Source: Nitzschia sp. DOCU1 (taxonomy: Eukaryota > Bacillariophyta > Bacillariophyceae > Bacillariales > Bacillariaceae). From it: a stretch of 64,000 nt of DNA. Of this stretch, positions 1-12,139 are shown piece after piece. The stretch lies in the NCBI GenBank assembly GCA_951394045.1, contig OX595993.1, forward strand, positions 124,001-188,000. The letters are read 5' to 3'. The first letter of the stretch is position 1. Each line of letters opens with the position of its first letter. The notes below the pieces were generated by a model that worked only from the letters and a program-made list of their open reading frames with translations, searched no databases and was not told the origin of the DNA. Position numbers and translations under genes: made by a program.

Positions 1-877
1 TAGAATTGTTGGGCACTCCATTTCCGCGAGTTCCCTTCGATCCTGCGTCTCGAGCTCAGCTCAATCTTGGCGGTTACACCGTCACCCGTCGCCTTGAGAC
101 AACCATCCGGACCCAAGCAGCACTGCCAGCACTACGCAAATATTACAATGAACGGTTCCATTGGACCGAAGAGTGCTTCGACACTGTCGATTGGGAGGCT
201 TTCAGTAAAGGTGCTAAACGCCAGAAATCCAAGCAAAAATTCCTTACCAACTTCCCACAGGTAGCCGCCTCCACCGCTGTGATCAGAAGTATGATGACCG
301 TTGTCCTAGTTGTCATCAACCGGATGAAACAGACGACCACATCTTCCAGTGTCCCGACCGTCTACGCGCCCTCTGGCGTAAAGATTTTCTCCTCTTTCTG
401 GATCATAGGTTCCGCCAACAACTAGACCCGAATCTTTTCCACATTCTACACTGGGGAGTCCACGCCTATTTTAATGACATGATCGACATGCTTACCAGGA
501 GTGATGTCCCACTCGAGTATCACGCCTTGATCAGAGCACAAACCTACATTGGCTGGGATCATCTCATTCGAGGCAAACTCGTACACAACTGGCAGGAAAT
601 CCAAGACGCATATAACCGCAGGAATCACGCATCCCCGTCCCAGTGATCTACCAATTTATTCAGTTCCTTGATCAGCGTTATTTTTGAGAAAGCGCACGAA
701 CTCTGGAAATTGCGATGCAACACCCGCCATGGGCATGATCGCGCTACTGCAGCCTGTGCCGAACTCGCACAACTGGAACGAGAATTAAACCAACTCTACG
801 CTCTTCGGGATAGGGTCCAGTCCAAGGACCGAGCGTGCTTCTATGCTGATGTTGCTACACACCTGAAAATTGGTTGA
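1..877 (+). pseudogene. LINE ORF2 C-terminal fragment (post-RNase H region, zinc knuckle)
   Basis: This is the 3' end of a LINE-type polyprotein, cut by the window edge. From position 6 it reads in one frame to about 255 and then shifts frame. The downstream frame carries a Cys-rich motif CPSCHQPDETDDHIFQC (about 330-385), a putative zinc-binding module typical of the tail of LINE ORF2. A TGA follows near 644, but the same frame continues (ELWKLRCNTRHG) to the stop at 875-877. The region matches, at protein level, the split LINE frame at 28111-28571 plus 35149-35863. The frameshift and internal stop mark it as a relic. RNase H itself lies upstream, outside the window. Confidence 0.7.
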
Positions 878-1442
878 ATATCAACGGTCCGCTCATCCGT
901 TACAGTGTCCGCGCAGCAGAGCTCCGTCGTACAACTCCTGCAATAACGACTCTTTTTCAGACGGTGCCGCTTCCCTCGCCCATCCGTCGGTCCTGCCATG
1001 CCCGTCGCGCTGCTATAGCCACCCGAACATCCACTCCCTTATCCAAGACCAAGCCCACTCGATTATTAGCATACTTCTTAGTCGTAACCACTCACTCTCC
1101 CCACCCGCTTTGATATACACGTCCACGCAAACGGCATCCCACTTCATCTTCTCGAACTGTGCAACGTAAACTATCTGACCTGTGGCCAGATCACCCAGGA
1201 TAGTCTCCTTCTCCTACTAGGTTCGCTCCGGCCGCCCGGGTGAGTCTACTGCTATCCCTATATGGGGAGTACTGAGATAGCCATTAAAACTAGTTTACTG
1301 TTTGTTTGGTGACTATTTGATGTAAAGAGTGTTCGTATTTGTAGTAATAGAAATGATGAAACAATTTACATAGATATTAAGGTTCCTAGGGGTAGTATCA
1401 AGTGATAGTAATGATGAATCATCATTTCTACCAGCCCAAATG
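878..1442. other. non-coding flank, no gene seen
   Basis: The first part (to about 1240) is C-rich and could be the LINE 3' untranslated region. The rest is AT-rich. I see no supported reading frame, RNA gene or repeat. Confidence 0.4.
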
Positions 1443-2096
1443 TCATGCAAATGCAGTGACGTGATCGTGCTTCCACATGGTGTTGGCAAGATTGGGATAG
1501 CGTGCTTTGAATCCATCGTTCCATTCCGATTCATCAAAAGAATGCTCAACGATGAAATCGATGTCGGCATTCATCATGAAGTCATCCATTGAAATTGGAG
1601 GACGAGCAGCATAATCCGTTTTATCAACCATGTCAACTTCTTGAGGGGGATATTTAGAGAATCAGGAATCCATGATGAAACTTCGCAAAGCATTCAGTCC
1701 AGCTTGCCTGGTTTCCACGGTACATTCCCCACTTGTTGGCTGATGGAGGAAAACTTTCTGAGCATATCTATCACCTGGGTTGGTCATTTCTTGATCATTG
1801 GTGTTAGGACGATGGCGGTTCAAGGCTCGAATGAAGTTGCATTCGTCCATAAGGGAATGCTTTTCCTCGAAATATTGTCGAATAAACCTGGCCAATCCCG
1901 CAGTGTAGCTGTCTTCCTTCTCCGTTTTCTCCTACAAATAGATTTCAAATGGAATGGCTTCCGCCAAGCTGTAGCAAACAACACGCAAGTTAGGCTTTTT
2001 CTGAGGAGTCAACAGAGGCTTCTTAGATTTCATCGGGCTTGCACGTTTCACCGGCTCTTTGTCTTGGGCTTTACGCATGGGGGCAGGCTTCAACAT
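1443..2096 (-). pseudogene. decayed unknown protein, basic N-terminus, two in-frame stops
   Basis: Reading leftwards from an ATG at 2096, one continuous frame runs to 1443 and is broken by two stop codons, just before position 1895 and near 1660. The pieces are clearly one protein: a Lys/Arg/Pro-rich start (MLKPAPMRKAQDK), then a charged region (FIRQYFEEKHSLMDECN), then an acidic C-terminus rich in Asp and Phe. Total length would be about 218 residues. I do not recognise the family. It lies head to head with the gene at 2645-3262, separated by about 550 bp, so the two may share a bidirectional promoter and belong to one unit. Confidence 0.5.
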
Positions 2097-2644
2097 GTTG
2101 CGTAAAGTTTGATTGAGGACGAAGGAAAAAATGTGTTGTTTTTGAAATGGAAACGAATGAAGAGTTAGTGCGTAATGCAAAATAAAATTGGCTATTGCCA
2201 ATGAATCTTTGCAGCATTACGCAACGCATATACAGCAATAATATATCCCCAAAGTGAAAATTAAGCATTCAAAGGTGGCTTTTGTCACCAATTGGTTATT
2301 ACGTAAAATTGATGAATATCTTTACGCAGTATACCAAATTAATGAATGTTGCCACCAGGCTTGGATGTGATTGGTGTGATGTTGTGCATAACACACGTAA
2401 TGCGTTTTATATCAGAATGTTTTAAGCAGTCGATTTTTCATTTACGCACAGTAAGTTGCTAATAGGGACAATGTTCTTTTAGAAAGCGTAAATACCTGTT
2501 TTCGCTTATTAGCGAACCAAAATACAAATGGGCTAAAGGCAGGGACGGCCTTAGTTGATTCGGGGATGTGTCATTTTCACAAAAGGTGGTTGTACTTGTT
2601 GGGCACACATACAGGTTGTACTTGTTGCGCACCCACACACAAGT
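2097..2644. promoter_or_regulatory. AT-rich divergent intergenic region with repeated TTACGC/GCGTAA motifs
   Basis: The spacer between the two divergent broken genes carries TTACGC or its complement GCGTAA repeatedly (for example near 2102, 2173, 2219, 2323, 2452 and 2488). It also has a hairpin TTCGCT-TATT-AGCGAA near 2500. A related AT-rich block with TTAGCGAAGC occurs near 3540, on the far side of the plus-strand gene. Possible shared promoter or replication signal; this is inference. Confidence 0.3.
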
Positions 2645-3262
2645 ATGGACCCGTACTTGGAATGGGAGAATCAGATGGAAGAAGCAGCGGAATTGTTTTG
2701 GCATGGGTTTACTAATCCCGTTTGTTTAATCAGGTTTCAATTGTTGGAACATGATTTACTTTATCAGGATATCGGGTTTAAAATTGAGAAAGCAACAGAG
2801 TATGACGAAATGTGAAAACTTATTGGATTCTATATGGATGATTGGTGGGAGTATCGTGAATCCGTGAATAACGCACCCTTATTTGATTGGGATCGCCACC
2901 ATTACGTTGTGAACAGATTGGAGAAAATGTTGATGAGCAGCATGGAAGTGCCCGTGATGCGCTCCATTATTAAATGGTTCCGCAAGCATGCGATGGAGTT
3001 CGAGTTTCTCCACGTTAATCCAGACTGCACGTGCTGGTTCAATGACCGTGCTTCTTGGGATTTGATTTGGGAACGTGATGCCCAACGCTGAGATGAGTTA
3101 GCCACATCCACAGAAGACCCGTTTATAAAACAGTGGAATCAGCAATTTGCTGAAAGGTCTGGACGTCACAAAGTTGCAATGCAAACAGAGATGGAAGGTG
3201 GTGATGCAGTGGAATATAACATGTCGTCGAGTACCGACAGTCCTATTTTGCATTTGCTTTAG
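2645..3262 (+). pseudogene. decayed unknown protein, two in-frame TGA stops
   Basis: From ATG 2645 one frame runs to TAG 3260-3262, interrupted by TGA at 2813-2815 and at 3089-3091. The product would be about 205 residues, rich in Trp and acidic residues (MDDWWEYRES, IIKWFRKHAMEFEFLHV). The stretch around 2960-3140 has a clear relative on the minus strand at 20318-20566 (IKWFPEYSMEFVFLHIEPDG), so this is a dispersed family. The function is unknown. It is divergent from 1443-2096. Confidence 0.5.
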
Positions 3263-3616
3263 ATTGATTGATTTATGCAAGGTAGTAGATTAAAGAGTTG
3301 TAATAGTTGATATGGTAGATGTTTCATAGCCAGGAAGGCGTACGCGACATTGCAAGGCGTTACAATGGACCATACACCAATAGTTATTGTTGCGTGTAAG
3401 GGGTAACCCGCATATCTTGCGGCAACCGCAGGGTGGCGTCTGAGCTACCACCCCCGTGCGTAAAATGCAAAATGATATTTTATGCAATTTTGTTTGTTGG
3501 TGAAGCGTTTGGTTGCCACACGTTGTAAGTATTTATTGCTAATTAGCGAAGCAAGTATGACTCTAGCATGCATTGTTAGAGTCAATTGTTTCACGTATTG
3601 AAATGAGCACCAAAAT

Positions 3617-3802
3617 ATGAATCAAAACAAGAACGAAACGGCTGTGTTGCCTGACATATGGTTTGCGGCAGCTGCAATGAACAACAAGTACCAAGAAGCA
3701 ATTGAAGTGCTGGGTGCAACACATGTCAAACGGTATTTGAATGTTGAAAATCATGTTGACGAGTGCAGTGCATTGGAAGGTCTTGCCGACCAAATGTTTT
3801 GA
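3617..3802 (+). CDS. possible small unknown protein (61 aa)
   Basis: A short frame with a proper ATG and a balanced composition (KYQEAIEVLGATHVKRYLN) follows the decayed plus-strand gene by about 350 bp. No family is recognised. It may be a third member of the same unit or chance. The 3263-3616 gap holds only AT-rich sequence. Confidence 0.25.
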   Translation: MNQNKNETAVLPDIWFAAAAMNNKYQEAIEVLGATHVKRYLNVENHVDECSALEGLADQMF

Positions 3803-3989
3803 CCAATCTGCTTGAAACTGCCCAGCATTCTTAGCTCTATTGGGGCACTCCATAATGACATCAACTAAAAGTCTTGTGAATACCTTTGACAACATGGCAT
3901 CTATAAATCTAATTGAAGTAAAGCAGTTCACCTGACAACCCCCAAAAATTGGCTGTAATCTTGTATGGGTCTATGAGCTAATTGGAGGA

Positions 3990-4340
3990 TAGGTACACCA
4001 CTTCAATTGTTTTGACATTGTCACAAGCAAAGCTGGCCTGTCAACTGAAATTGACAAGGACAGATGGGGTGACATCCACTTCATGCACTGCCCATGATGG
4101 AACGTAATGATTGTTGCCCAGGTTGAAGTTGAACCCACCCCAATGCAGGCAGGGTCATGTCCGCAAAAAGCACTTGTTGGGCCTTCTGCTGGGCTTTCTT
4201 TGCACTCTTGGAGGCCTGTGCCATGGAAAATGCCACCCTGGCCTCTTGTTCTGCCTCCCTCAAAATTATTTTTTGCCAACAGGGAGATCATTTATACATC
4301 AGCCACCAGTGGTGAAGCCAGCATGTAAATGATTTCGTCA
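3990..4340 (-). pseudogene. decayed coiled-coil fragment
   Basis: The minus strand encodes an Ala/Gln/Lys-rich helical stretch (REAEQEARVAFSMAQASKSA, about 4130-4260) followed by a shorter ordered segment. Stops interrupt it on both sides. Probably a remnant of an unknown gene on the minus strand of this block. Confidence 0.3.
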
Positions 4341-4917
4341 ACCTTGGAGGGCAGTATCTTATCCCTGCCAGCACTTTTGGTGGTCCCAATTTCCAGGATA
4401 CGTCACCAATCAAAACATTGACAATAATATAACTGCTCGATGACAAATGCCCACCCACTCAGATCAAATGATGAAAGGACGTTTGCAGCTAGCTCACAAC
4501 ATGAATGCAAATTTGAGGGGCGAGGACAAGTCATCAAGACCATACTCAAACTACAAAGTAGAAATCTGCAGCCAAGAATGATTACTTGACAAAGAAGATG
4601 ATGAAACAAATTCCAAATTAGCAAAAACAGAAGAAGTTGGATCTTTCATTTCTTGCTGGCCAAGACAATTGTATAGCATATTCATGGTTAGGAATCAGTA
4701 CGGAGATTCATTCAACTTGTACATTGTTTTTTGGCAGGATGGGCAACATCATTAGTGGGTGATATTGAACCGGATTCATACAGTAGCAGAGTTCTGGACT
4801 GAAGTTGATCATCACTTTGTGTCCAAGACAAGCTGGGAAGGGTGGGTGTTGGGATTGCTTTATTGGAAGATTTTGAAGAAGAGATACGGGCCAAGCAGTG
4901 GAAAGAGCTGCAATCAC

Positions 4918-5455
4918 TTAGCTATGGGGAGGTGTAAGCTCTGAATTGGCAGTAGACTCGGAAGCTTCAGGTGGTGTTGGACTAGGATTGGCAGGCTGTG
5001 TAGGCATGGCAGTAGACTCGGGATCCGCAGGCTGTATAGTATCAGGTCCAGCGTCTACATCTATAACGCCAGGTTTGATGTAATCTTTGCACTGCACTTG
5101 TTGGGTATGCCTTATGTTGCATGAACGGTGTGCTCTGGGGACACTGGGTTTCTTTTCTGGCATTGCCAGAAGGTTATAGGGCTTCATAACTTCCCAGTCT
5201 ACATGTTGGTTACACACCGGGCAATACACTGCTGCATCCTTGAATGCCTTGATGTTGGTGGGGGCTTGCAAGGTGTCGTTGTAGGCCTTGATTCCATCAA
5301 TCACCAGCTTCCATGGATTCATGAAAGCTTTTCCTAGCACCCAGTGTTCTTATATGGGTTGGAAATCCAAGCCTCTCTTTTTCTTGTTCATTCTCTGGAT
5401 GCTTTTGTAGCTATAAGCACAGACCTTTGCCTCAAGGAGGTTATGCTTCCCTGAC
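4918..5455 (-). pseudogene. unknown zinc-binding-like protein, cut by LINE copy 1
   Basis: Minus-strand frame with the pattern CPVCNQHVDWEVMKPYN, later Cys pairs (RSCNIRH, QVQC), and a Pro/Ser/Thr-rich tail (PANPSPTPPEASESTANSE). Upstream, the frame continues after one stop near 5353 and then meets LINE sequence at about 5456, so the 5' end has been lost or displaced by the LINE. The Cys pairs suggest metal binding, but I recognise no family. Confidence 0.35.
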
Positions 5456-6551
5456 TGGTGCATGGCCCGACCAAGTTCAGCACAAGAATGTGGTATGTGC
5501 CGGCTGGCTCTTAGGGAGCTACCCCAAGGCTTTCAACGACAAGGATTTTACGGAAGCACTACGCCTCCATCCACTTCTTATTGGCAAAGACGTAGCTGCA
5601 AAAGTTCAGAAATGCAAGCTCCAGTTCAAGGCCAAGGTAGACCTCAAGTAACGGGCTGTCCACATTTTCTGCGCAGAACCGGACCTCCCAAGCATCAGGA
5701 AGAGTTTCAATAGGATTTACGGAAGCGAAAAGGCAGGAGGGCTCCCACAAGGCAAGGACATGAAATTTGTGCCATATACCGCGGACCTCAAGCGTCCACC
5801 GTCTCCCGCACTACTCCGCAAAGTTATGCAAGCGTTGCGAGCACAGCGAGAATTTACGGAAAACTGTGAGCACATGGAAAACCCAAATGTCGAAAATCTT
5901 GACTACAGGGTAGATCACGGTATCAATGCTAGCCTCCGCCAGGTCGTGATGTGCATGAAAGCGTCAGATGGGTTAACGAATATGTTCGTGTCTGTAGACG
6001 TCCACTGGAACGGCAATGCTGTTTTTGTCTACCATAAAGAACTTCGCGCAGAAGCCGAGGCTGCCATTTCGCAGCTCCATTTTATTCTTGAAGCCAAGTT
6101 CGGCCCTCGGGCATGGCAGTGGTTCTCGCCTACCCTACAGGCCCAGTCCTCGGGGCTCCACTGGGACCCGAAGACGGGAGAGGTGAATTCAAACGAGGAG
6201 GAAGCTCTCACAGAAGCACTGAAAGATTTTGGGTTTGAATACCTAGACGAAGATGAAGAAGAATTCTTTGGGCTCAGTGGTGCACATGCCGTTGTTCCAA
6301 TGGATCTCGACCTGGAGATCAACCTGGATGCTCTACCGGATTCGACTCCGGCGTACGACATCAATGGCAGCATTGGTACACTTAGGCACCACATCTCCGA
6401 GATCGACACGGACACGGATGACGCCACCAACACAGCCTCTACCCCGGCGACTGACCTCAGTTCGCTGACTCCTGATTCAAGATCCTCACCTCAAAACGAC
6501 TTAGCCCGTGGTTCGGCCACGGCCATGGAGGGCGTATCGAAATCTGAATAG
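5456..6551 (+). pseudogene. LINE copy 1 ORF1, 5'-truncated
   Basis: Identity with 15011-16106 begins at about 5456 (TGGTGCATGGCCCGACC), inside ORF1, so this copy is 5'-truncated as LINE insertions usually are. The frame reads through codons matching ORF1 to a TAA at 5649-5651. It continues in the same frame from about 5652 to TAG 6549-6551, ending in an acidic, Ser/Thr/Asp-rich tail. The TAA is shared with copy 2, so it was present in the source element. LINE ORF1 products usually bind RNA and form particles; no RNA-binding motif is obvious here. Confidence 0.75.
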
Positions 6552-6558
6552 TAAAGAG

Positions 6559-9500
6559 ATGACAAGGTCTACACCAGCGGAGCGGAAGAGGCTGGTCGAG
6601 TCTGCAAAACAGCGACGTCGCAGGCTTAAAGGAAATATCAAATCAACCAAAAAGAAGAAAAATTCAATCTATTATCAAACCGACCTCCAAGGCCATCGTG
6701 TTGACGCCGAAGCCTGGGGTGACAAAATGGAAGAACCAGCACCCAGGACCATTCGCCTGGGTTTCCAAAATATAGGACCACAACCACTTTCATCCACAGA
6801 AGAGTCTGCCATAGCCACGGCGCAACACATACATCAAGGTTTTTATGACGCATTTCTTTTTGCCGAGCATGGGCTACATTGGGGATGTGTCCCACCGGAG
6901 CATCACTGGCGGGAACGAATAAGACACGGTTACGAGTCATGCTTCACAAAACTAGGGTACAACGTTCAAGAACTGGCCAGCATCAACACCCCTCATATTA
7001 CAGGCGGTACAGGGCTTCTATTCAGCGAAGAGCTCACAGCCCGCCGTGGGGAATGTGGCACGGACAACAAAGGTCTTGGGAGGCGGACATGGTGCACAGT
7101 GAGAGGAAAAAGAGCCATGACAACAAGGATTATCTCGGCCTACAGACCGAACCGCAACAAAAAAGACTACGGTTCTGTCTGGAACCAACATGAGCGATAT
7201 CTCACGAATCAACAGGACAGGAGAGACCCCCTCCAAGCCTTTGATGAAGACTTACTGGCTATGATAGACCAAGCCCTGGAGGCAGGTGAACACATTGTTC
7301 TTGGAATGGACGCAAACGCCGATGTCCGTACAGTTGAATTCAGCCAATATCTCAAGGAGCGGGGTATTCACGAAGCAGTGCTAAGTTTTCACCCAGACAA
7401 AATTCCCCCGGCAACGCATCAGGCTAATACGCATCGGAAGCCCATCGATAGCCTATGGATCTCATCGTCGTTGGAAGTTGTACAAGCGGGCCTACTTGCA
7501 TTTGGTGATGGATGCCCTTCCGATCATCGCCTGGTGTGGATGGACCTATCACTCGAATCCCTCTTGGGGCACAGACCCCCTCGCCTTCTAAAACCAGTCG
7601 CCCAGCGATTGAAATCAAAGGACCCTAGAGCACGGACGAAATATTGTGCAAACGTCGAGGAAGGCTACCAGGAGAAGAACATCATGTCCAGGACAGCTGA
7701 GCTAGCCTCGGCCGTAGAGCACTTTCAAATCGCAGAGTGGGGGAAAGAGGACATCATCAAGAAATACAACGAGCTTCAACATGACATCTACACAATACGA
7801 AAGAAGAGCTGCAAGAAGGTCAGGAAAATAGCTAGAGGAGGAGTACCGTGGTCCCCGAAGCTCCAAGGATTCAGAGACTGTATAGCCCTGTGGAAACGTG
7901 TCATTACTCTAGGCACAGGAAAAGCTACAAGCAGAACGATAATCAAAAGACTTGCCAGAAAGTGTGGTAAACGGGCGGAAGTAAAAACCGCGTCATTGGA
8001 CCAAGCCGTAGAACAACTCAAGGCAGCCTACAAAGCATACAAAGAGGCCAAACCGAAAGCAGCCGAATGGAGAGAAGGCCACCTAGTGGCGCTGGCTGAT
8101 GCAGTAGCCTCCGAAAAAGGGACGACCCGGCACAAGGAGCTTAAGTCAATGCGGGGTACGGAAGAACAACGAAGGAAAGGGCAAGCGGCTCGACGATTGC
8201 GTGGAAAAGCTGGAAAAACTGCTGTCATCAAAGTCATCTATGATGACGCACTAGGAAACCAACTGGAGGCGCAAGATCCGGACACACTAGCGGAAGTCTG
8301 TGCAACGTCCAACCTACAAAGGCAAATGCAGTGTCAAGATACTCCCTTCATGCAACCCCCGCTGGTGAACGAACTAGGATACCTTGCAGACTCCCCGGCA
8401 GCAGACGCCATTCTTGACGGGACATACGAACCCTCCCTGGAACTTGATCAGTATACAAGAGAATTCCTTAGAGAACTCAAAACCCCGGAAAAGATACGGA
8501 ATGCCAAGCCTATTTCAATCGATATTTCACCGGAAGAACAGATCTCAGCATGGAAAAAACAGAAGGAAAACGTAGCATCCGAACCCTCAGGGCTTGCATT
8601 TAGCCACTACAAGGCCGTGCTGGACCACCCAGCCCTGGTTCAAGTGGACGCTACTATGCGTGAGATTCCCCTGAAAGTTGGATTTGCTCCGGAATTGTGG
8701 TGTCGTATAACTGATGTGGAAATCTTGAAGAAAGCAAACGTTTACGATGTGGAACAGATGAGGCTGATTCAGCTCATGAATGCTGAATTTAATATGAATA
8801 ATAAGATGATCGGACGCCGGATGATGGCTAATGCAGAAAAACACGGTACCATCCCCCCCGATCAATACGGCAGCAGGAAGCACCATCGGGCAATAACGGC
8901 AGCACTGAACAAACGTCTGACAATGGATCTGTGGCGCTTTAAGAAGCAATCGGGAGGTATTCTAAGCGTGGATGCAAAAGGTTGCTATGATCGGGTGAAC
9001 CACTCGTCTGCATCCTTGTCCGAAAGACGCCAAGGAGTCCCCAAGTCGGTTGTCCTGGCTCTATACGCAGTGCTACAACTGGCTCTACATTGTATTGCCT
9101 CCGGCTTTGGAATCTCGGAACCCCTATATGGGGGACCCTGCCAAGTTCCTCCAATTCAAGGCGAAGGGCAAGGGAATGGCAAGGGACCATCAGATTGGGC
9201 TGTCATTAGCTCGGTTCTTATAAACATGATGTACCGAGTCGGACATGGCGTGAAGATGCTCACGGCTATTTCTGTGGCGGCTATTGCTTTTGTGTGCTTT
9301 GCCTTTGTTGATGATACCGATCTAGTGCACACTGGGTCCAACGTTGACACACCATCCCACATTATTGTTCAAGACATGAAGGAGATGGCCGATAGGTGGG
9401 AGGGAGGACTAAGAGCATCAGGCGGTGCGCTTGTCCCCAGCAAAAGTTTCTGGTATCTTATTGATTTTGAATGGACGGGTAATAAATGGATTTACAAGAA

Positions 9501-10941
9501 GGTGGAAGACACCCCGGGTGAGATTTCGATCAGATCTCCTGAAGGACCCAGACAGACACTGAGACGATTCGATGTTAATCATGCAGAAAAAACGCTTGGA
9601 GTATTTTTATCGATGGATGGCAATGAGGCGGCCCAATACGAATATTTACGAGGCAAAGCCCTAGAGTTTGCAGACCTTCTCCGCACGCAAAGGGCATCCA
9701 AGAACGATATCTGGTACGCACTTCAAAGTTCTTTCATGAAGACAATAGAGTACCCGACGACAGTGACAACACTATCCAAGAAGCAATGGGACTCAATTCT
9801 GAGCCCAGTGCTGCAACAACTCCTTCCACGAACTGGGCTGGCCCGTACCTTTCCCCGTGTGGTGGTATACGGGCCCTCGGAATATCAAGGACTTAACCTC
9901 ATGCACCCATGGTACAACCAAGAGCTGACGCACATCCAATCGCTCCTTGAAGAAATTGGCAGCCAGTCCCTCACGGGTCAGCTTCAAGTAGCCAATATTG
10001 AAGAACTCTTCCTGGAATTAGGATGTGCAGGGCATCTTGGTCGGCAAGATTATAAACGAGTGGAACACTTGGTAACTGACTCCTGGATGAAAGCTCTGTG
10101 GCGCTTTGTTAGCAACTCCGACATAACGGTGGAGGGCCCATGGTCTCAACTCCAGCTGTTACGTATCCATGACACTTTCCTAATCCCGGCATTTGTGCAA
10201 GCAGGCTTCCGAGGGAACGACCTCAAGATCCTTAACACCTGCCGCCTGTTTCTAGAAGTTGTGTCGCTGGCTGACATCACCACCAGCGACGGAAGATTCC
10301 TTACCGTCAACGCATTAGCTGGGATTCGTGCCCCAACCCTACGCAAACTCCAATGGCCAAGACGGATTCCAACCCTCAGCCCCAGTTTCTGGCAACTATG
10401 GCCAACAGCACTCCAGAAGGCATTTCTCCTGCCATACTCCCCGAATTCCAACAGACGGCTCCGAAAGCAACTCGGGGTTTGGACCGATCAAGAAGCAGTG
10501 AAATCATGGCCCCAGTGGTATTCTCCACTTGACGAACGGGTATACAAAAAAGAAGGCCTCATGTGGCGTGTCTATGGCACTGGGGGACGGGTCCAACGCT
10601 CTCGTCGGAGACGATTCTGTCCCCATAATGAACTATTGTTGGAAAAGCCCACACATGCATCTATGATGGCATCACTTTCTACACAAGGTGAAACCTTAAC
10701 CCTCGATTCTATCCTCCAAAACGGGCCACTCTATCCATCCGCTCCACCGGCCCCCGTCCCACGCTGCTCCTTGCTTGTAGAGGATGACACTATTTTGATC
10801 GACGAGCTGTCTCTTCCCCAAGACGGAGGTCTAGCACTGGCACAGGGTATCAGGGATGGAACAGCACGCATGGTGACGGACGGATCGTCCAAGGACGCCT
10901 ATGGGACAGCGGCAGGAAAAGCCTTCCAGCATCGGCCAGCC
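6559..10941 (+). pseudogene. LINE copy 1 ORF2: AP-endonuclease and reverse transcriptase, broken at RNase H
   Basis: ORF2 probably starts at ATG 6559, seven bases after the ORF1 stop, an arrangement that suits termination-reinitiation. An exonuclease-endonuclease-phosphatase domain spans about residues 60-330 (GFQNIGP near 65, GMDANAD, SDHRLVW near 320), giving target nicking. The RT domain follows: motif A DAKGCYDR (D805), motif B QGNGKGPSDW (near 871), motif C FVDDTD (near 918). RNase H begins with TDGSSKDAYG (D1441) and is lost where repeat X starts at about 10941; the frame ends by chance at 10968. The long uninterrupted frame indicates a young copy. It differs from copy 2 by very few bases and lacks a 9-bp in-frame segment. 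Confidence 0.9.
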
Positions 10942-11079
10942 CTATGTTCGTCACAAGATACCAAGTGATGGTGTTTTTGGTACGTGGGCAGTTGATCTAT
11001 TATCGTTCTAACTAGAAAGATTTGACATTATGACACACTAATAAATTTTACTACTGTGCTGGTACAGTGAAGATGCAAT

Positions 11080-11230
11080 GGCTGCCATCTCTTCATCCTC
11101 TTCATCAATTGTCACCATGGCTGCACTGTTGGCAGCTTGGGAGGAGACCGCAGCTTAAAAAGGCCTTGCAGAATGGCCAATGAAGTCCAGGGAAAAATTG
11201 GCCTTCAAATACCCCCAAAAGCCAAGATTT
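11080..11230 (-). pseudogene. fragment homologous to the 58989-59542 relic
   Basis: In one minus-strand frame this reads a segment containing GYLKANFSLDFIGHSARPF. It aligns with AYLGINSSLDCIGHSARLF at about 59400-59470, and the similarity continues through an Ala/Ser-rich linker (NSAAMVT versus HSAASMAP). One stop interrupts it. The protein family is unknown to me; the match shows that element X holds a dispersed gene fragment. Confidence 0.4.
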
Positions 11231-11284
11231 GTTGCCTGGAACCCCCTCTAAAAAATCTGTCACACTCAAGATGCTGAAAGCAAT

Positions 11285-11374
11285 AAACTCTGGATAAGAT
11301 CCAACCTGACTGCCATGGCACTCAGGGATATCAAGGCAGGGGAAGAACTGTTCCATGACTACAGCCCTACCTAG
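11285..11374 (+). pseudogene. SET-domain C-terminal fragment
   Basis: A 29-codon frame ending at TAG 11372-11374 contains ALRDIKAGEELFHDYSPT. This matches the hallmark end of SET lysine methyltransferase domains (A.rdI..GEEL..DY), which contributes to cofactor and substrate binding. The rest of the domain is not found upstream, so this is an isolated piece lying between the arms of element X. Confidence 0.5.
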
Positions 11375-12139
11375 GATGACTAGAATTTTTTAAGCAATAT
11401 CATCCTGTGTACAAGAGTAGAGCTGGTTCGGGGCAATCAGGAAAGTATTCCGTGTGTCCTGTTAGGCAGTTTGACGGGAAAAGCAGATGGCTATTCTTGC
11501 CTGAATGTCATCTGACGGCCACTGAATTGTGATGCTGCCTTGTGGCAAGGGAACGACACTTTCATGGTTTCTCCCCACATTATTTGTCTCTCCCCATGGA
11601 TAAAAAGCTAGTAGTTTTTGAAAGTTGGCTTCTGATTGCCCCACCTAGTCTTGGAATAAAAGATCTTAGGCATTGTATCCTAAGCCAATGCCTCATCTTT
11701 TTTTGAAAGCTGGAGGTCCATCTTGTAGCACCTCAAGAAGGTGATTTGGGTAAACACAGCACTTCTGCATGATGACAAGGATGCCAGCAACAATGCAGAG
11801 GGGATCTTTTTGCAGATGGGGTTTAGAATGATGACAATGAACCAACTGGACATGCTGGTTATTTCAGCATCATGTCCACAGGAAGTAAGATTTGAATGTG
11901 GCTGAAGGGGATGGTAGGATCTCAGACTAAAGACCCATCAATTCCAGTGGCAAGGGCTGCACCTTTTTGTCCTTTTCAACTTCTACAATCAAAAAAATTT
12001 CACCAAGGAAGTCAAACAACTATACCCATTACACTGGAGGCCTATCATAAGCTAGACTCCCCCATATCAGACTCCCTCATATCACTACTGGTAAATGTGA
12101 CGGAAATTCTGATGAGCAGGCCGCCAGATGAAGCCAAAA
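11375..12139. other. no gene recognised
   Basis: Interior of element X between the SET and copia fragments. I see only short frames with no recognisable motif. Confidence 0.4.
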
